From assembly GCA_030685235.1 (NCBI GenBank), contig MU839129.1:62001-126000 (forward strand): 64,000 bases of DNA, in the 5' to 3' direction. Positions 38,800 through 51,847 of this stretch are shown piece after piece (the first letter of the stretch is position 1; the number at the start of each line of letters is the position of its first letter). The DNA is from Copromyces sp. CBS 386.78. Lineage: Eukaryota > Ascomycota > Sordariomycetes > Sordariales > Sordariaceae. A model generated the notes under the pieces. That model did not search any database, was not told the origin of the DNA, and saw only the letters and a program-made list of their open reading frames with translations. The translations under genes were made by a program, and so were the position numbers.

Positions 38800-40260
38800 T
38801 TAATTATTAAGGCTTTTAATTTGAGTACGATATTTAGGAGAATTAATTGTTTGAATATTATAATTTATTAACCCTATATATAATTATATAATATTAATGT
38901 TATATTGAAAATTACGAATTAATATTAATTATATTTAAATCCGATAATTATAATATATCCGGAATTTTGGAATATAAAAAGCTAAAATTGTTTTCGATTT
39001 TTAATTTATATTTTTTTGCGAATCGATCGGCAATCTAATTATAATTTATTTAATAATACCCTACTTACCTAATTATAGTAATTATTTAATTTAATTATTT
39101 AATTGTCGGACTTATTTAAAATTAGAGTTAGGCGTCCGTTTAAAATTGTTAATTATAATATAAATTAGGATATACTGCTATTATATCCGATTTAATAAAG
39201 GTAAATTCGATTTCTAATTAATAAATAGCCGGTAGAAAAGACGGTCCGCTAGGGAGGACGGATTCGATTTATTTAATTAATTCCTATATCCGTTATTTTA
39301 AGTTTAGTAGCGAAATATTTTTACTAGGACTATTATTCTAACCCTTAATATTTTATTATTATATTTAATTTAGCGGGAAAAGCGTAGTTTCATTAACGTC
39401 GCTAATCGATATTTAATTTTGTACCGGCTATTCTTTTTATAGTTTTGGGAGTTTCGGCTTCTTTTAAAAATATAGGCGGATTATAATTATTTATCCGGGC
39501 TTATTAATTATATTATTTATTTATTTAATTATAAAAACTAATTATCGTTTAATTTCTCTATTTAGTAAATAAATATTTTATAAATAAATACTTTAATATA
39601 TTTAATTTTATTAGATTATACCGCTATAATCTACTTATTAATTTTATATATTCGTTCGGTTTTATAATCGAATAGTCCGCGAATAAATTATTAAAATAGT
39701 AGACGTAGCTATATATTATATTAGTAATTAAATAAGTATTTTGCGTAATAGAAGGTTAAGCGGGGATATTATAGTATCCTAGACGGGCTTAGGTACTATT
39801 ATATATTACGGAGTTTATTCGCTTGCCTACGTTATTTATTGCCTCCTTAAATATAATCCTATTTCGTTTCCGGTACTTTCGATTAAAGTATTTTTAAAAT
39901 AAAGTTTAACCTATTTAAACGGTTAATAGAATTTACCCCCTTTATTCTCCTATTTTATTCTTAATATTAATTGTATTGGGTTTTTCCAAATATTATATTT
40001 CCCCTAATTCTATTTCTCCACCCGATATTTATATTTTAATTTAAATCTTTATTCTCTTTATATTTCGTATTATATATTTATTTTACTATTATTTCGCTAT
40101 ATTTTATAATACGATTTATAGCGATTATATATATTCAATTCTTCTAGTATAAAGGATTGGTCGGTCGATTTGAAGATTTCGTATTATAATAAATAATTTT
40201 ATATTAAAGTATTTAGTAGAGCGTATTTTAATTGGATTTCGGTAATTAATTAAATATTTT
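38800..40260. other. RIPed sequence without a recognised gene
   Basis: Plus-strand stretches read through with mainly TAA/TAG stops and are probably the upstream part of the repeat-protein relic that follows. I could not assign a domain or a start. Confidence 0.3.
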
Positions 40261-40380
40261 TATAAGTAAGTATAGAGAATATAAATACCCCTAATACGCT
40301 TCCCGAATAGTATTTTACGTAGCGTAGATAATATAAAACGTTATTTAATAAAAAAATTATACGTACGGCGTTATTTAACG

Positions 40381-41043
40381 AAGATTACGCTAGTATAAAA
40401 CGGACGTTATTTAAAGTATATTACTTTCGATTTATTTATTATATTAAATACTACTAATTATTTAATATTAATTAAATTAATATATTACGGCGGCAATTCG
40501 GCTTAAATAAATTAAACCCGATAAAGAAGGGTAAGGCCGCCGAAATTACTATATTATTATAATAGACCGGCGGGAATTCCGAAGACCTAATTAATATAAC
40601 GCTATTTAGTAAAGATTACGCCGGCGCGAAACGGACATTATTTAAAATATATTACCTTCGATTTATTTATTATATCGGATATTATTAATTATTTAATATT
40701 AATTAAATTAATATACTACGGCGGTAATTCGGCCTAAGTAAATTAAACTTAATAGAAAAAGGTAAGGCTGTTGAAATTACTATTTAATTATAATAAATTA
40801 GCAGGAATTCTGAAGATTTAACTAATATTAAAAGCCCTTTATTAAAGAAGGTAAAGTTAGACCCGAAAGGGAAAGGTAAGGCTATTAAAATTACTATTCG
40901 ATTATAATAAATTAGTAGAAGCTCCGAAAACCCTACTGATATTAAAGGCCTTTTATTAAAGAGGGTAAAATTAGACCCGAAAGGGAAGGGTAAGGCCGCC
41001 GAGACTACTATTCGACTATAATAAACTGGTGGAAGTTTTAAAT
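40381..41043 (+). repeat. coding tandem repeats, 231-bp and 114-bp units
   Basis: A 231-bp unit starts at 40381 and 40612. Overlapping it, a 114-bp unit with the core GACCCGAAAGGGAA is phased at 40851 and 40965. Copies differ by transitions. Confidence 0.75.
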
Positions 41044-41094
41044 ACCGAATAAATTAAAAGGCTATTAATAATATTAATATATAAACGGATAACG

Positions 41095-41099
41095 AAAAT
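41095..41099. repeat. target-site duplication AAAAT, left copy (gypsy)
   Basis: AAAAT precedes the left gypsy LTR and recurs at 48401-48405 directly after the right LTR. Confidence 0.85.
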
Positions 41100-41318
41100 T
41101 ATCGCGGGGATGACACTGTTGGGGGTATGGTTGGATATACGTAGTTGTACGGAGAAGGAAAGAAGGAGGAGGGAGGAGTGCGGTCTGGATATAGGGCAGG
41201 CTGTACCGTGCCCGGATCCAGACCGAGGCCCACTAGTACGTACATACAGTCCTATTAGCCAATGGCCAATAGACTCGACTATATAATACCCAATACCATC
41301 ACAAGTAATCCTATAATA
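41100..41318 (-). repeat. left LTR of the gypsy element
   Basis: 219 bp with GC much higher than the interior. It contains the G/A-rich GGAGAAGGAAAGAAGGAGGA stretch and CCCGGATCCAGACCGAGG, which are shared with the right LTR. In element orientation it is the 3' LTR. Confidence 0.9.
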
Positions 41319-44300
41319 CTACCTCCTTGCAAAAGAAGCTCACAAAGCTTCAAACGATCTATTTAGTATATATATATAAAATAATAGATTATCCGTTATT
41401 CTAACTCCTCGATCCGTAACTCAACTCCTATAAGCCGTACCTAAACAACGTCGTCATCACCCTACTAGTACGTCCCAGCTTCTAATCGTTCCTCCACGTT
41501 CCTTATCGGCGGCCGCTTGCCTTACCAAACCTCCGCTAATCTCCCAAATACTTTATAAAAAATCTCGTCCATCTTCCTTATATCCTCCTCGGATAAGGGT
41601 TCCAACTTCCAATTTACGACTTCGATCGCGGACCCTCGTACCTCCCGGCTAGCCGTAATATTCGCTACGGCGGTATTAATCTGCTCCTTTAAGTTAGTAA
41701 TACGTTTAGAGCGTTTCGGGGGCGGGGCCGGGGATACCGTATAGTATATTTAAAGTATAGGCGACGCCGTATAACGTATTTAGGGTACGGGTAACGCCGT
41801 ATAGCGTATTTGGGGTATTGGGGCCTTCTACTTTGGGGCTAGGGTCCGCTCTTAAAATATAGCTTTAATTTTTGGCCAATTCTAAACTACTAGCGGGATA
41901 AGGGTATTTAAGTAATCGTAGTAAAATGTAATAATAAAGTCCCTTATTCCCTTAATGTTATTAAAGGGTTTGTCGGTAAGATTATAATACTTCTATTTTA
42001 TAATATAGAACTAATAGCGGTTACCTCTTCGTTAGAAATAATTTAAAAACTTATCGAATTCTTATTCCGCTATTTCCTTATAATTATCTATTTTAACTAT
42101 AACCCTACTTTCGTTAATTCGTACGTCGCCTTATAGGTCGGCTTAATTAGGGAGACCTTTATAATAAAATTTTACTATAGAAACGTAGAATATTAGCGAA
42201 TATTTTATATTAGCGGGTAAAATTAATTTAATATTATAGGATTATATTTAATTTACTTTAAAAGGGCCCTTCTATTGTAAATATAATTTGTTGTATAGCC
42301 TACCGTTATTAAGATTAATCGTATTAAATAAAATAAAATTACTAGTATAGTATTTCGGTATATTAGACCGATTTTCGTTAGCGTTAGCCTCGTACTGGTT
42401 TTATATTTTCTTTATAGAGGTGTGTATATAATTTTAAATAGCTTCGAAACGAGCGAGCAATTCGTTGGCCTTTATATACTCCTTCTATTAAATTAGTGAG
42501 AAACCTTTTAATAGTACAACCGCTACGGGTTCGATGCCTATACGGGGGTAAAAACCGTAATTAATAAAGAAAGGGGTTACGCCCGTAATTAATAATACTA
42601 TATTATTTCCTATAAATTCCGTTAGTAGCAGCTATTATACCTAGTCTATTTATACCTAATTAACGAAAATATATAAATATTATTCTATTTCTACGTTAAT
42701 ATACTCCGTTTAAGCGTTAATCTATAAGTAGAAAACGGAATTTAATAATTTTTTAATAGTTAAACGTTTATAAATCGTAAATTAAAATAAGGATATAAAT
42801 TAGGTACTGCGGTCGGAAATAACGGTATTAAGTAGACTATAAAGGGTATAAATACGGTTAATAAAACGGTCCGCTAGTTCTTCCGCTTCTATAGTAATAG
42901 TCGGGATATAGTGACGTATTTTTATTAAATAGTTTACGACGACGGCGATATATTTGAATTTTTAGCCTAAATAAAGGCTTTCCGGTAAGGGGGAAATATA
43001 ATCGACTAATATATCAATCTATAGTACATAAACCGCCGGTATAGGCTTAAAATAACCTACTTTAGCTCATCGTAATATCTTCGTTTTAGAATATACTAAG
43101 CAACCTTTACAATAGGCCCTAACGGCCTCCACTATACCTAACTAGTACTAATATTCGTTTATTTATATTTATATCTTATCCTTACTTAGATAGCCGGCCG
43201 TCGGTGACGAATAAGCGCGGTAGATTAATAGTAAATAAGTAGTAATATTATTAAGGTCGATAAATACCCTCCTTCTATAGTAAGCCTTACTTCCCGTCGT
43301 AGAATATTCGGCGAAAGCGACTTTAAACTTCTTTTTAATATAGGAGCGCTATTTAATACGATTTAGGTCTATTAAGCAATTAATAGCTTCTTATATTAGG
43401 GTTAATTAATTATAATTCTCGTTAATAATATTGTCGATTAATTTATCCGGTTCCTCTAAAGTATTTAGGGAAAGAAGGAATACTTTTTTATTAAAATTAA
43501 AATCGCTAATAACTATAGTTAATAGAGTAAAATAACCTTCCTTAAAGCGGGTAGGGTCGATGAACTTACAATTTCTTACTTTTAGGTAATAATTGTTTAT
43601 ATTTAGGGGTATATCCTCTAGCTTCCTGCTTAATATATTGGGGCGAAGATTTTATAATCTTAATATATAGAAGATTAAAAAATTGAATTGTAATAGAAAT
43701 TATAACTAATATATATAGCAGGATATAAATTGCTTATTTATTATAAAAGTCTTTAAATTCTTATAATCTATAATAATATTAAAAAGTTATTAGGTACTTT
43801 CTAATTTTGGGCGCTATTCCTCTAGGGCTTTAACGATAGCGAGGAACTCTTTATTATAAATATTATAATTGTACTCTATTACCGAATACTATATTAAAAA
43901 GTACGTAATTAGGTAGAGTTCGCCATTATCCCTATATTAAGAAAGGGTATTTCTAGAAGCTTAATTCGAAGTATCGGTCTCTACGACCGTTTTTTTAAAC
44001 TAGTCGTAAATCTATAAAGTTAGTCCGTTAGTAAACGTAGCCTTTAGGGTTTCGAAAATAGATTACTATATTATAGTCTATACCTATTCTACGTCTTTCT
44101 TCGTAAGGTCGTATAATAGCGTTACTATTATCGAAAAGCCTTTAATAAAACGACAATAGAAGTTGGCAAATCCTAAGAAACTCTATAAAAGCTTTTTAAA
44201 TATTAGGGGTTACTAATTTATAATAATTTTAACCTTCGTTAAATTTATTTCGATACCTCCTAGCGTAATAATTAATTTAAAATATTTAGTTTTCTTAATA

Positions 44301-47300
44301 TAAAATTCGCACTTATCGATATTAACTTATAGGCTAACTTTTTCTAAGCGGGTAAAAATATCGTCTACGTACTTCTAATACTTTTCTTCGTTATTCGAAA
44401 AGATAAGGATATTATTTAAGTAAGTAGTCGTATAGATATTTAAAATATTATACAAAATATTATTAACGTAATTCTAAAATATATTAAATGCTCCCTATAG
44501 GCCGAACGGGTAAATAAATAATTTAAATAGGTTAAAGTAAGTAATAAACGCTATTAGCCATTCGTATCCTTCCGCAACGCGAATATAATTAAAAGTAATA
44601 ATAATATTTAACTTAGTAAAAATCTTTACTTTACAAATAGCGTTAAAGGTTTCTTTAATTAAAGGAAGCGGGTAACGGCTTTTGAAAGTAACGTTATTAA
44701 TCCCCCTATAATTTACGCAAATCCTAATACTTCTACTTAATTTCTATACTAATAAAATCTAGGAAACGGCCTTTAATTACGAAAGATAGATGAATTTATT
44801 ACGGAAATTCTTGTTAATTTACTTTTTAATTACGTTTAATTTATCGGGGTTATACGCTTTTAATTTTATATAAGGCGCCTATTTTCCCAGATAGAATTCG
44901 ATTTTAAAATTATAAGAACGGTAGAAGAGTAAGACTATTACATTACGAAGTTTGAAAACGTTAAAGTAATTCTAATATTATTTAGGAAGCTTCTCCTTAA
45001 TTTAGGCATTAGTTTTAGGCGGCTTATCGGCTTTCTCGTAAAATTTAGCTACGTTTTCCTCTATAATACTAGCGGCGAGCCTAATAGCTTCGCAACGTTT
45101 AAAATCTTCATTTATATTACCGCTAAAGTAGACGTATTTAGCGATCTTTATTGTTCGAATAGCAACCTTAGATCCTTTACTAGCGTAGGCGTTAATTTAT
45201 AAATAGTAACGCTTGCTTAGTAGTTTTTTATATTTAGCGCCGTTACTATCCTAAATTTCTTATTCCATTTCTAGGGTAAAATTCGCCAAACCGTTAGGTA
45301 TATCGTAATTGTATTTAATTCTTATCCTTACCCCTCTATTAACGACGCCTTTATCGTTTTTATATTCCTTAGGCTCTAGGGCGCCCCCCTTTACTTCTTT
45401 AGCCTAAGTTTCCTCCTCCGCCTTAACCTCTTCTAAAATCTTATAAAATTCCGGGTACGAAGTATAGAATATTCGTAAATAATATTTTTTATATAACCAA
45501 TTAAAATTGGCGGCTATTATATCCTTAATATCTATGGAGTTAACTAGCTCGTTCGAAAAATACGTTTTGCGTACTATAACGCGGTAGTAGGGGTCAGATC
45601 TCCGCTAGCCGGCTATAGTATAGCAAATAGTAGGTTTAGTCCGCTTAGGAATTTCGGTAACGGTATCCGCGACTAGGGTATACGCAACTAGTGTAGGATT
45701 TAAGGTACTAAAGGTATCGTTTTCAATAGTGGTAGGAGCGGGGTTTGCAATTAGTATATTAGAACCGACTACTTCGGTTATACCCTATATAGTCTCGCAA
45801 TAACGCGTATAAGCGTGCTTCTAGACCTTAAGCGCGTACTATAAAGAAAGTAAAAGGTTAGTAGGAAGGTAGCGGTCTACGTATTAGTTAGTAAAGGTAA
45901 TAGTACCGTCTAACTATAATATCGTAGGGTTATAAAATTTTAATTACGGTATATTTAAAATAATAGAATAGTCGTCGGCTAGATTGTAAGCCAATATAAC
46001 GATTATTTCTATATAGTAACTTATTTATAATTAGACTTTATAATAATAGGTAATAAAGTCCTTTAATTTAGGGAGTTTTAATAGTAAGATAATATAGTAA
46101 GTAGTAAAATTGCGATTAATAAAAGTAAGAGTAGAATATCCGCTATTAATTAGAACGGTATATTTACTTCGTTAGTTGTATAGTCTATAAATAATTTAAA
46201 TAGAAAGGAAAATAGAATTATTATTATAATTATTTAAATTTAAATTCTTAAATTGAATTACTTTTAAATTTATTAGATTATTTACCTCCTTTTCTATTAT
46301 TATTATAGATAACGGCTTTTCTAAGCGATTTAATAGAGAGGCGGCGTATTTCCCGCGCTATATTCTGTAGGCTAGGCGGGAATTGGAGCGGGAGGTATAG
46401 CGGGAATAGCGGGTTTACTAGTAGCGATAGCGTTAATATAAATGCTATTATTATTACTATAACCGGTCTAGCCTATAGTAGGCCTGCTACGGTTATTGTT
46501 GTTGCTTCCTTTATTACGACGATTATAATAGTCGCGCTCCCTTTATTCTTTAGGGATGCCAATATTAATACTATTATAGTATTCGTAGGCGTAGTAATTA
46601 ATTTAGGCGTAGCGCTTGTAAAGTTTATTCTTTATACGGTAGTCGATAATTACTTTATCGATTATATAGGATAATTAAACGTTAATAGCGTTTATAGCGT
46701 CGAAATTTATAGTAGTACTATTTTAGCTAATAGTACGTTTGGGGGTAGCGGTATTACTAGTACCGGTAGCGCCGTTCTTAAAGTAAATATTAATTTTATT
46801 ATATTAATTACGCTCCTTTAAATTAGTAGCGAACTTCCGATAGAAGGTGAACTAGCTATTAAAATCGTTGTAAATTAGGGTATTTTATTAGTAAGCAATA
46901 GTATCGCGGATTTCGTTCGTAACCTTTATTTTTAAGTAATAAATTTTTATAGCCTTATTGAAATTATATTTATTAACGATAATAATAAATTTATTTTCGA
47001 AATCGAATTATTTCGTACCCTTAGTTATTTTTAATAATTCGAAATCGTAGCGTACTTCGAGGGTAAAGTCTATATAGTTATATTTAGTATTAAAATAGGT
47101 AAAGAAGGCTTCCGCGCTCTCTTACTTCTATTAAGTCGGGTCCTCCTCTTTAATAATAAGTATTATATATAGTAATAGAATTCTAAAGGCGTTACTTCTA
47201 AAGTACGAAAGGATTTATATAAACTTATAACGCTTATTCTAATCGAATTACTAGGTATCTTAGAACTAGTATAACTAGATTTTATTACGCTAATCCTAGA

Positions 47301-48181
47301 AAACTTCGGTATATTTAATAGTAGAAATATCTTTACTAGTATAAACGGCGGGGTTTTTATTCGTACGGGTTTTCGGGGTAATTATAGTAGCTTCGTCGTT
47401 AAAATTAGGTATTAGAATAGAGGCGGACGGAGTAATTTTATTGCGAACGGCTTTTTTAAAGGCTTTAATTTAGGTTTCGGCGGTCTTTTTAAATTTGGTA
47501 TTAATCTCGTTAATTATAACGAAATTATTACAGAATTATTAGGCCTCCTATTAAAGGTTAGCGAACTCTTATTAAAAGTTAGTAACGGTACCTTCCTAAT
47601 TAGTAATCTACTAGTAGGCGGCCTCGAAGGAATCTTAGACGGCGCTAGCGAACGTATTAGTTTAAATTAAGTCCGTATAAATTAATTGGGCGAGAGTAGT
47701 AATAATATAGGGGAAAGTAGTATATTAGGCGAGTTTAAAAATAGTATTAAGGACTTCTTCCGCGACTAGGTTACTTGGGTACTAGAGAGCGGCACTATTA
47801 AAGGTTTCCGTAACGTTTTCGAAAAATTTTTCGTACTTAGAGCCGACGATAGCGTTAATCGTAGAAATAGTAACATCGAAATTAATAATAAGGGCCGCCA
47901 TTTAAGTAGTTATAATCGTTCTAATTAGTACTTACTACCTTATAGCGTAAACAGTATCCGTTGGCTACCTTATAGCGACGAAAGAGAGGTCTATCGCGGT
48001 GCGACGAAAAAGAGGTATAATTGCGATATAATAAAAGAGAGGTATAGTCGCCGTACGACGGGTCTTAATCTTAGTCGCAGTGCGACGAAATCGCGGGCTC
48101 GTTGGAAATACTTACGACGGCGGCAATAATAAACTTATTTTGAAGTGTATACGCGTAGCGTAATAGTAAGGTACAATTAAT
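41319..48181 (-). pseudogene. degenerate gypsy gag-pol
   Basis: On the minus strand, 46620-46579 reads YKRYA-stop-INYYAYEY. Each Tyr at a Cys position (TGC to TAC) and at the His position (CAC to TAC) fits a RIPed CCHC zinc knuckle with spacing C-2-C-4-H-4-C, which places Gag at the right. At about 44436-44395 the strand reads YLNNILIFS, the reverse-transcriptase YLDD motif with both Asp codons changed to Asn. RNase H and integrase should lie further left (about 42-44 kb) but are not resolved here. The many nonsense codons and the lost catalytic residues make it inactive. Confidence 0.85.
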
Positions 48182-48400
48182 TATCGCGGGGATAACACTA
48201 TTAGGGGTATGGTTAAATATACGTAGTTGTACGGAGAAGGAAAGAAGGAGGAGGGAGGAGTACGGTCTAAATATAGGGTAGGCTATGCCGTGCCCGGATC
48301 CAGACCGAGGCCCACTAGTGCGTATATGCGGTCCTATTGGCCAATGGCTAATGGACTCGACTATGTAGTACCTAGTGCCATCATAGGTAATCCTGTGATA
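48182..48400 (-). repeat. right LTR of the gypsy element
   Basis: 219 bp, aligned without gaps to the left LTR; visible differences are G/A and C/T transitions. In element orientation it is the 5' LTR. AAAAT follows it. Confidence 0.9.
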
Positions 48401-48405
48401 AAAAT

Positions 48406-50650
48406 AATTTATTAGAAGAATAATTAATATCGGAATAAATTTAGTAATAGTGCGAAATATATTATATACTCCTATTATACTTATTTCCCGTAATATATTA
48501 TACCCCTTTATATTATTTATATTATATAATTATTTCGATTAATTTAATTAATATTAATAAAGAAAGGATATTTTATTATTAAAATAAAATAATCTCCTAT
48601 TTAAACCGTCCAATACCTTTAAGTAATTAGGGCTATTAAGTATTATCCTCCGTATTAGGAGCGCTTAATTAATTTATAATAATTATTTTTCCGATATTAA
48701 AAAGACGCTATTATTATAAAAGGAAATTCTAAGTCTTTTTATATTTACTTTCGTAGAGAATAAATATCGGTAGTCGGCTATATTAATAACTCCTTACTAT
48801 TATTCGTTATATTACCCTTTATAATTATATTTTAAGGCGCGTACCTTTAATTTATTAACGTTAAATTACTATATAGTATATAACGAGGACTTAGAAGTAC
48901 TATTTATCTAGATTATTTTAAAAGAATATAATTCTAATTATATTAATAGATTTATATTTAGTTACTTTAATAATTAGTTAAACTTTCCGCGGCTTTTCTA
49001 TTCCGAACTTCGGTTTACGTAGCGCGTTGCTTTTTTAGAACTTAATACTATAGTACTATTATAGTATAATAATATAGTATAATTCGATAATATATTAAGA
49101 TTTATAAATTAGTTTCGCCTAATACTTCCGCCGCTTTTCCCCGTTTGTAACTACCCCTTTTTATAGAGGCCTATTTACGAATTTTCGGATTTTAGGCTTC
49201 TCGATCCGGAAATTAGGATAAGGGACTCTAATATCTATTAGAATTCGAATTAGATAAGCTAAACCCCCCTAATAAAATAGAAAAAGAGGATTTTAATTAA
49301 TTAGAAGTCTAATATAAAAAGGTTAAATTTAAAGTTTTTATAAAATAATAAAGAAATATTTTAGAAGAATATTCCTTCGTACATTTATTTATTACTATTA
49401 AATATAATATTAAATAAATAAATTAATATAATACCTTCCGTTTACGGCTATTTACTGTAAACGTCTAAATTAGTATATAGAAATATATTACGGCCCGGTA
49501 TATATAATTCTAACGTATATACTTTACTAGTATAGCTTTAATTAATAAAATACTAGGTTAAGTATTCCTATTATTATTAATTACCTTCCTATAGCTCCCT
49601 AAAAATATTACCTATAACGTTTTAAATTATAACGTCGAATATATTCGTATAGAATCTTTTATAATATTGATACGTATATATTCGGCTTTGGATAGGCGGA
49701 TGAAATAATTAGAGGAAGAAGTGTATAGGGTTTATTATAATATATTCGAACGAATATTATTTTACTTTTAAACCTTTAAATAAATTTTCGATAGGGTAGA
49801 GAAGAATTTGGTAAGTTACTACGAAAAAGTTGGTTTTATAGGATATTTTTAAAAGGAGATAAATAAAGGGATGAATTATTTGAATTAATAAATATCGGTA
49901 TTAGCCGATTTTATAAATAAATTATATATATAGTTTACGGTTTAGAAGAATAGGGGCGTTAAAACGGGTAATAGAATTTTTATAATTAATTTTCAATATT
50001 TTTATACTATTATTTATTATACTTAATTATTTTTTTAATAACCGATTTACTTGTATTCCGCTTTATTAATTATATTATATAAACGTTATAGTAAGGAAAG
50101 GAATTATACGGCCTTTATCGACGTATAGTCGTTAAATATTATATTTATTAAATTTATATATGGACTTCTTTAATATAGTAGGTAGGAAATATTGGGAGTA
50201 GAGTGGTATAATTGTATCTATTTAAGGGTAAAAATAAAAATTAGATTATAGGTATAGGGAAATAACCTATCGTTTTTTCTAAATTTAATACTCTATCTAT
50301 AGCCCGAAGCCTGAAAGACGGTTACAAATTACTTCGATAATATTTTATTTTTATTTAACTATATAAATAAAGAAAGTAATTAATAATTAATAATAATAGC
50401 CTAGATAATTTTAAAAACGAAATATTTATAATCCGCTTAGATAAAGTTTGGAAGCCTAATAGCGAAACTACGGAATTAGAAACGGATAATTTAAATCCGA
50501 AGTTAAAAAAGTATATTAGTAATCTTAATTAATATATCCGTTCTATATACGCCCCGTCGGAGGTAACCCTATTTATAATTAATTAGATTAATTTATATTC
50601 GTTATACCCTACGAATTATTAAATTTTATTTTAGCCGGAATAAAGAGACG
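48406..50650 (+). pseudogene. continuation of the repeat-protein relic after the gypsy element
   Basis: The plus-strand frame starting at 48406 is the one expected when the gypsy element and one AAAAT copy are removed. It reads NLLEE, then E-L-I-S-E, and continues with stops that are TAA or TAG at Gln-type positions. Further right the frame becomes uncertain, although plus-strand coding-like stretches go on to about 50 kb. No domain is recognised. Confidence 0.35.
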
Positions 50651-50710
50651 AGATAAACTTTATTTAAATTAGAATTATATTACTTTACCCGTAGAAATAG
50701 AATACTAAAG

Positions 50711-50962
50711 TCTTTTTATTTATATAGGAGTAAAATAATATAATTCTAGTTAGAATAAAATTTATTTAGTGTCCTAAGGCCTATTTTAATTATATAGGAG
50801 TAAAGTAATATAATTTTAATTAGAATAAAATTTATTTAGTATCCCGGGGCTCGTTTTAATTATATAGAAGTAAATTAATAATTCTAATTTAAATAAATTG
50901 TAAAATTTAATATTTCTATTATAATAAGAGTAAAATCCAATTATTCTTATTAGAGCGTAGAT
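50711..50962. repeat. 70-bp tandem repeat carrying the palindromic motif
   Basis: A unit of 70 bp (TATATAGGAGTAAA...TTCTAGTTAGAATAAAA...GTCC) is repeated from about 50720 with its next copies shifted by 70 bp (GTCCT at 50771, ATCCC at 50841). Further motif copies lie at 50928-50946 and 50958. It separates the plus-strand relic from the minus-strand relic to its right. Confidence 0.6.
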
Positions 50963-50999
50963 TAATTTAGAATGATAAAGAAGACTTTTATAATAATTA

Positions 51000-51847
51000 A
51001 TCGATTTAATATTTACTATATTTTAATTATTAATTTCTATAAGTAGGATATTAAATAGATTGAAGTAGATCGATAAGTATTAAAATTATAATAATATACG
51101 GGGCCGATTCCGAAGGATCTATATTTAAGGTAAATAAGGTAGCGCTATTTCTATTATTTATTATATTAATAGTATAGACGTTTTTATACTTATTATTCTA
51201 TATAGTAGCGACCGAATATAACCTAATATATTCGGCGACGAAGTTAGAACTATATTAATTTAAATACCGCTAATCTCGTAATAGAGGTACGCCTACTATT
51301 ATATCCGATATAGTACGTATTAAAGCGCCTCCTCTTCTAATTATAAAGCGTATAATTTACTAAAATATTTTGGGTAGTATAAAGACGGAATAAGGTAATT
51401 AAAAATCGATACTTAGAATTATAAAAATAAATATAATATATATTATAAAAAAGTTTTTAAAACGAATTAAGAATATTCCGGCCTTATTCGCGGGAATCGG
51501 TATATTAAGCCTCTTCTTTAACTTTTTAAATAATTCTTCTATTCGGCTAAGGTAATAATTATATTTATTATAATAATATATCCGAATATAATTCCGACGG
51601 TCGATATTACCTTATAGGACCTTAAATAAGGCTTCGCGGAAATATATAGCATTAGTAACCGTATATATATTAGGATATTCGCTAATAAATTTAGCCCGAT
51701 AGTTTAGGTTATATTATATTTATTTCTGCGGATAGAGGTTATTAAGCGGGAAAATACCGTATATTAAATCTTCGATTAAACATATACCTATAATTCATTT
51801 AAATAATTAAAATTATATTATTTTATATAAAGTATCCGTTATAAATA
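51000..51847 (-). pseudogene. RIPed relic frame on the minus strand, unknown product
   Basis: Read on the minus strand, this stretch gives long coding-like peptides with TAA/TAG stops only, for example AKFISEYPNIYTVTNAIYF, RIEELFKKLKKRLNIPIP and ANKAGIFLIRFKNFF. The upstream (5') part is cut by the MITE at 51848. I do not recognise the protein. It runs opposite to the plus-strand relics, toward the tandem repeat at 50.7-50.96 kb. Confidence 0.35.

Larger units (their letters stand above)
40290..41099 (+). pseudogene. relic of a tandem-repeat protein, interrupted by the gypsy element
   Basis: The plus-strand frame with first base divisible by 3 reads EDYASIKRTLFKVYY from 40380, then a 231-bp unit (77 codons) repeated from 40612 (KDYAGAKRTLFK), then 114-bp units (38 codons) containing KLDPKGKGKA at 40854 and 40968. 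Stops in frame are TAA/TAG, often in a pair where the protein had Gln-Gln. At 41099 the gypsy element begins. Joining 41099 to 48406 keeps the frame open in the same style (NLLEE, then S-E, then Q codons read as TAA/TAG), so the gene continued across the insertion point. The product is unknown; Lys/Gly linkers suggest a nuclear or DNA-bound protein, which is inference. Confidence 0.45.
41100..48400 (-). mobile_element. Ty3/gypsy LTR retrotransposon, RIPed, coding strand minus
   Basis: Two 219-bp LTRs (41100-41318 and 48182-48400) bound a 7301-bp element with AAAAT target duplications. LTR ends read TATC and GATA, which fit standard TGTC/GACA ends after transition changes. The minus strand carries the Gag zinc-knuckle remnant at the right and the reverse-transcriptase remnant in the middle, and a purine run (AAGGAGGTAG on the minus strand) adjoins the left LTR as a polypurine tract. 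The order and the YLDD-type active site place it in the gypsy class. The interior is heavily RIPed, the LTRs much less. It is inserted in the repeat-protein relic. Confidence 0.9.
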
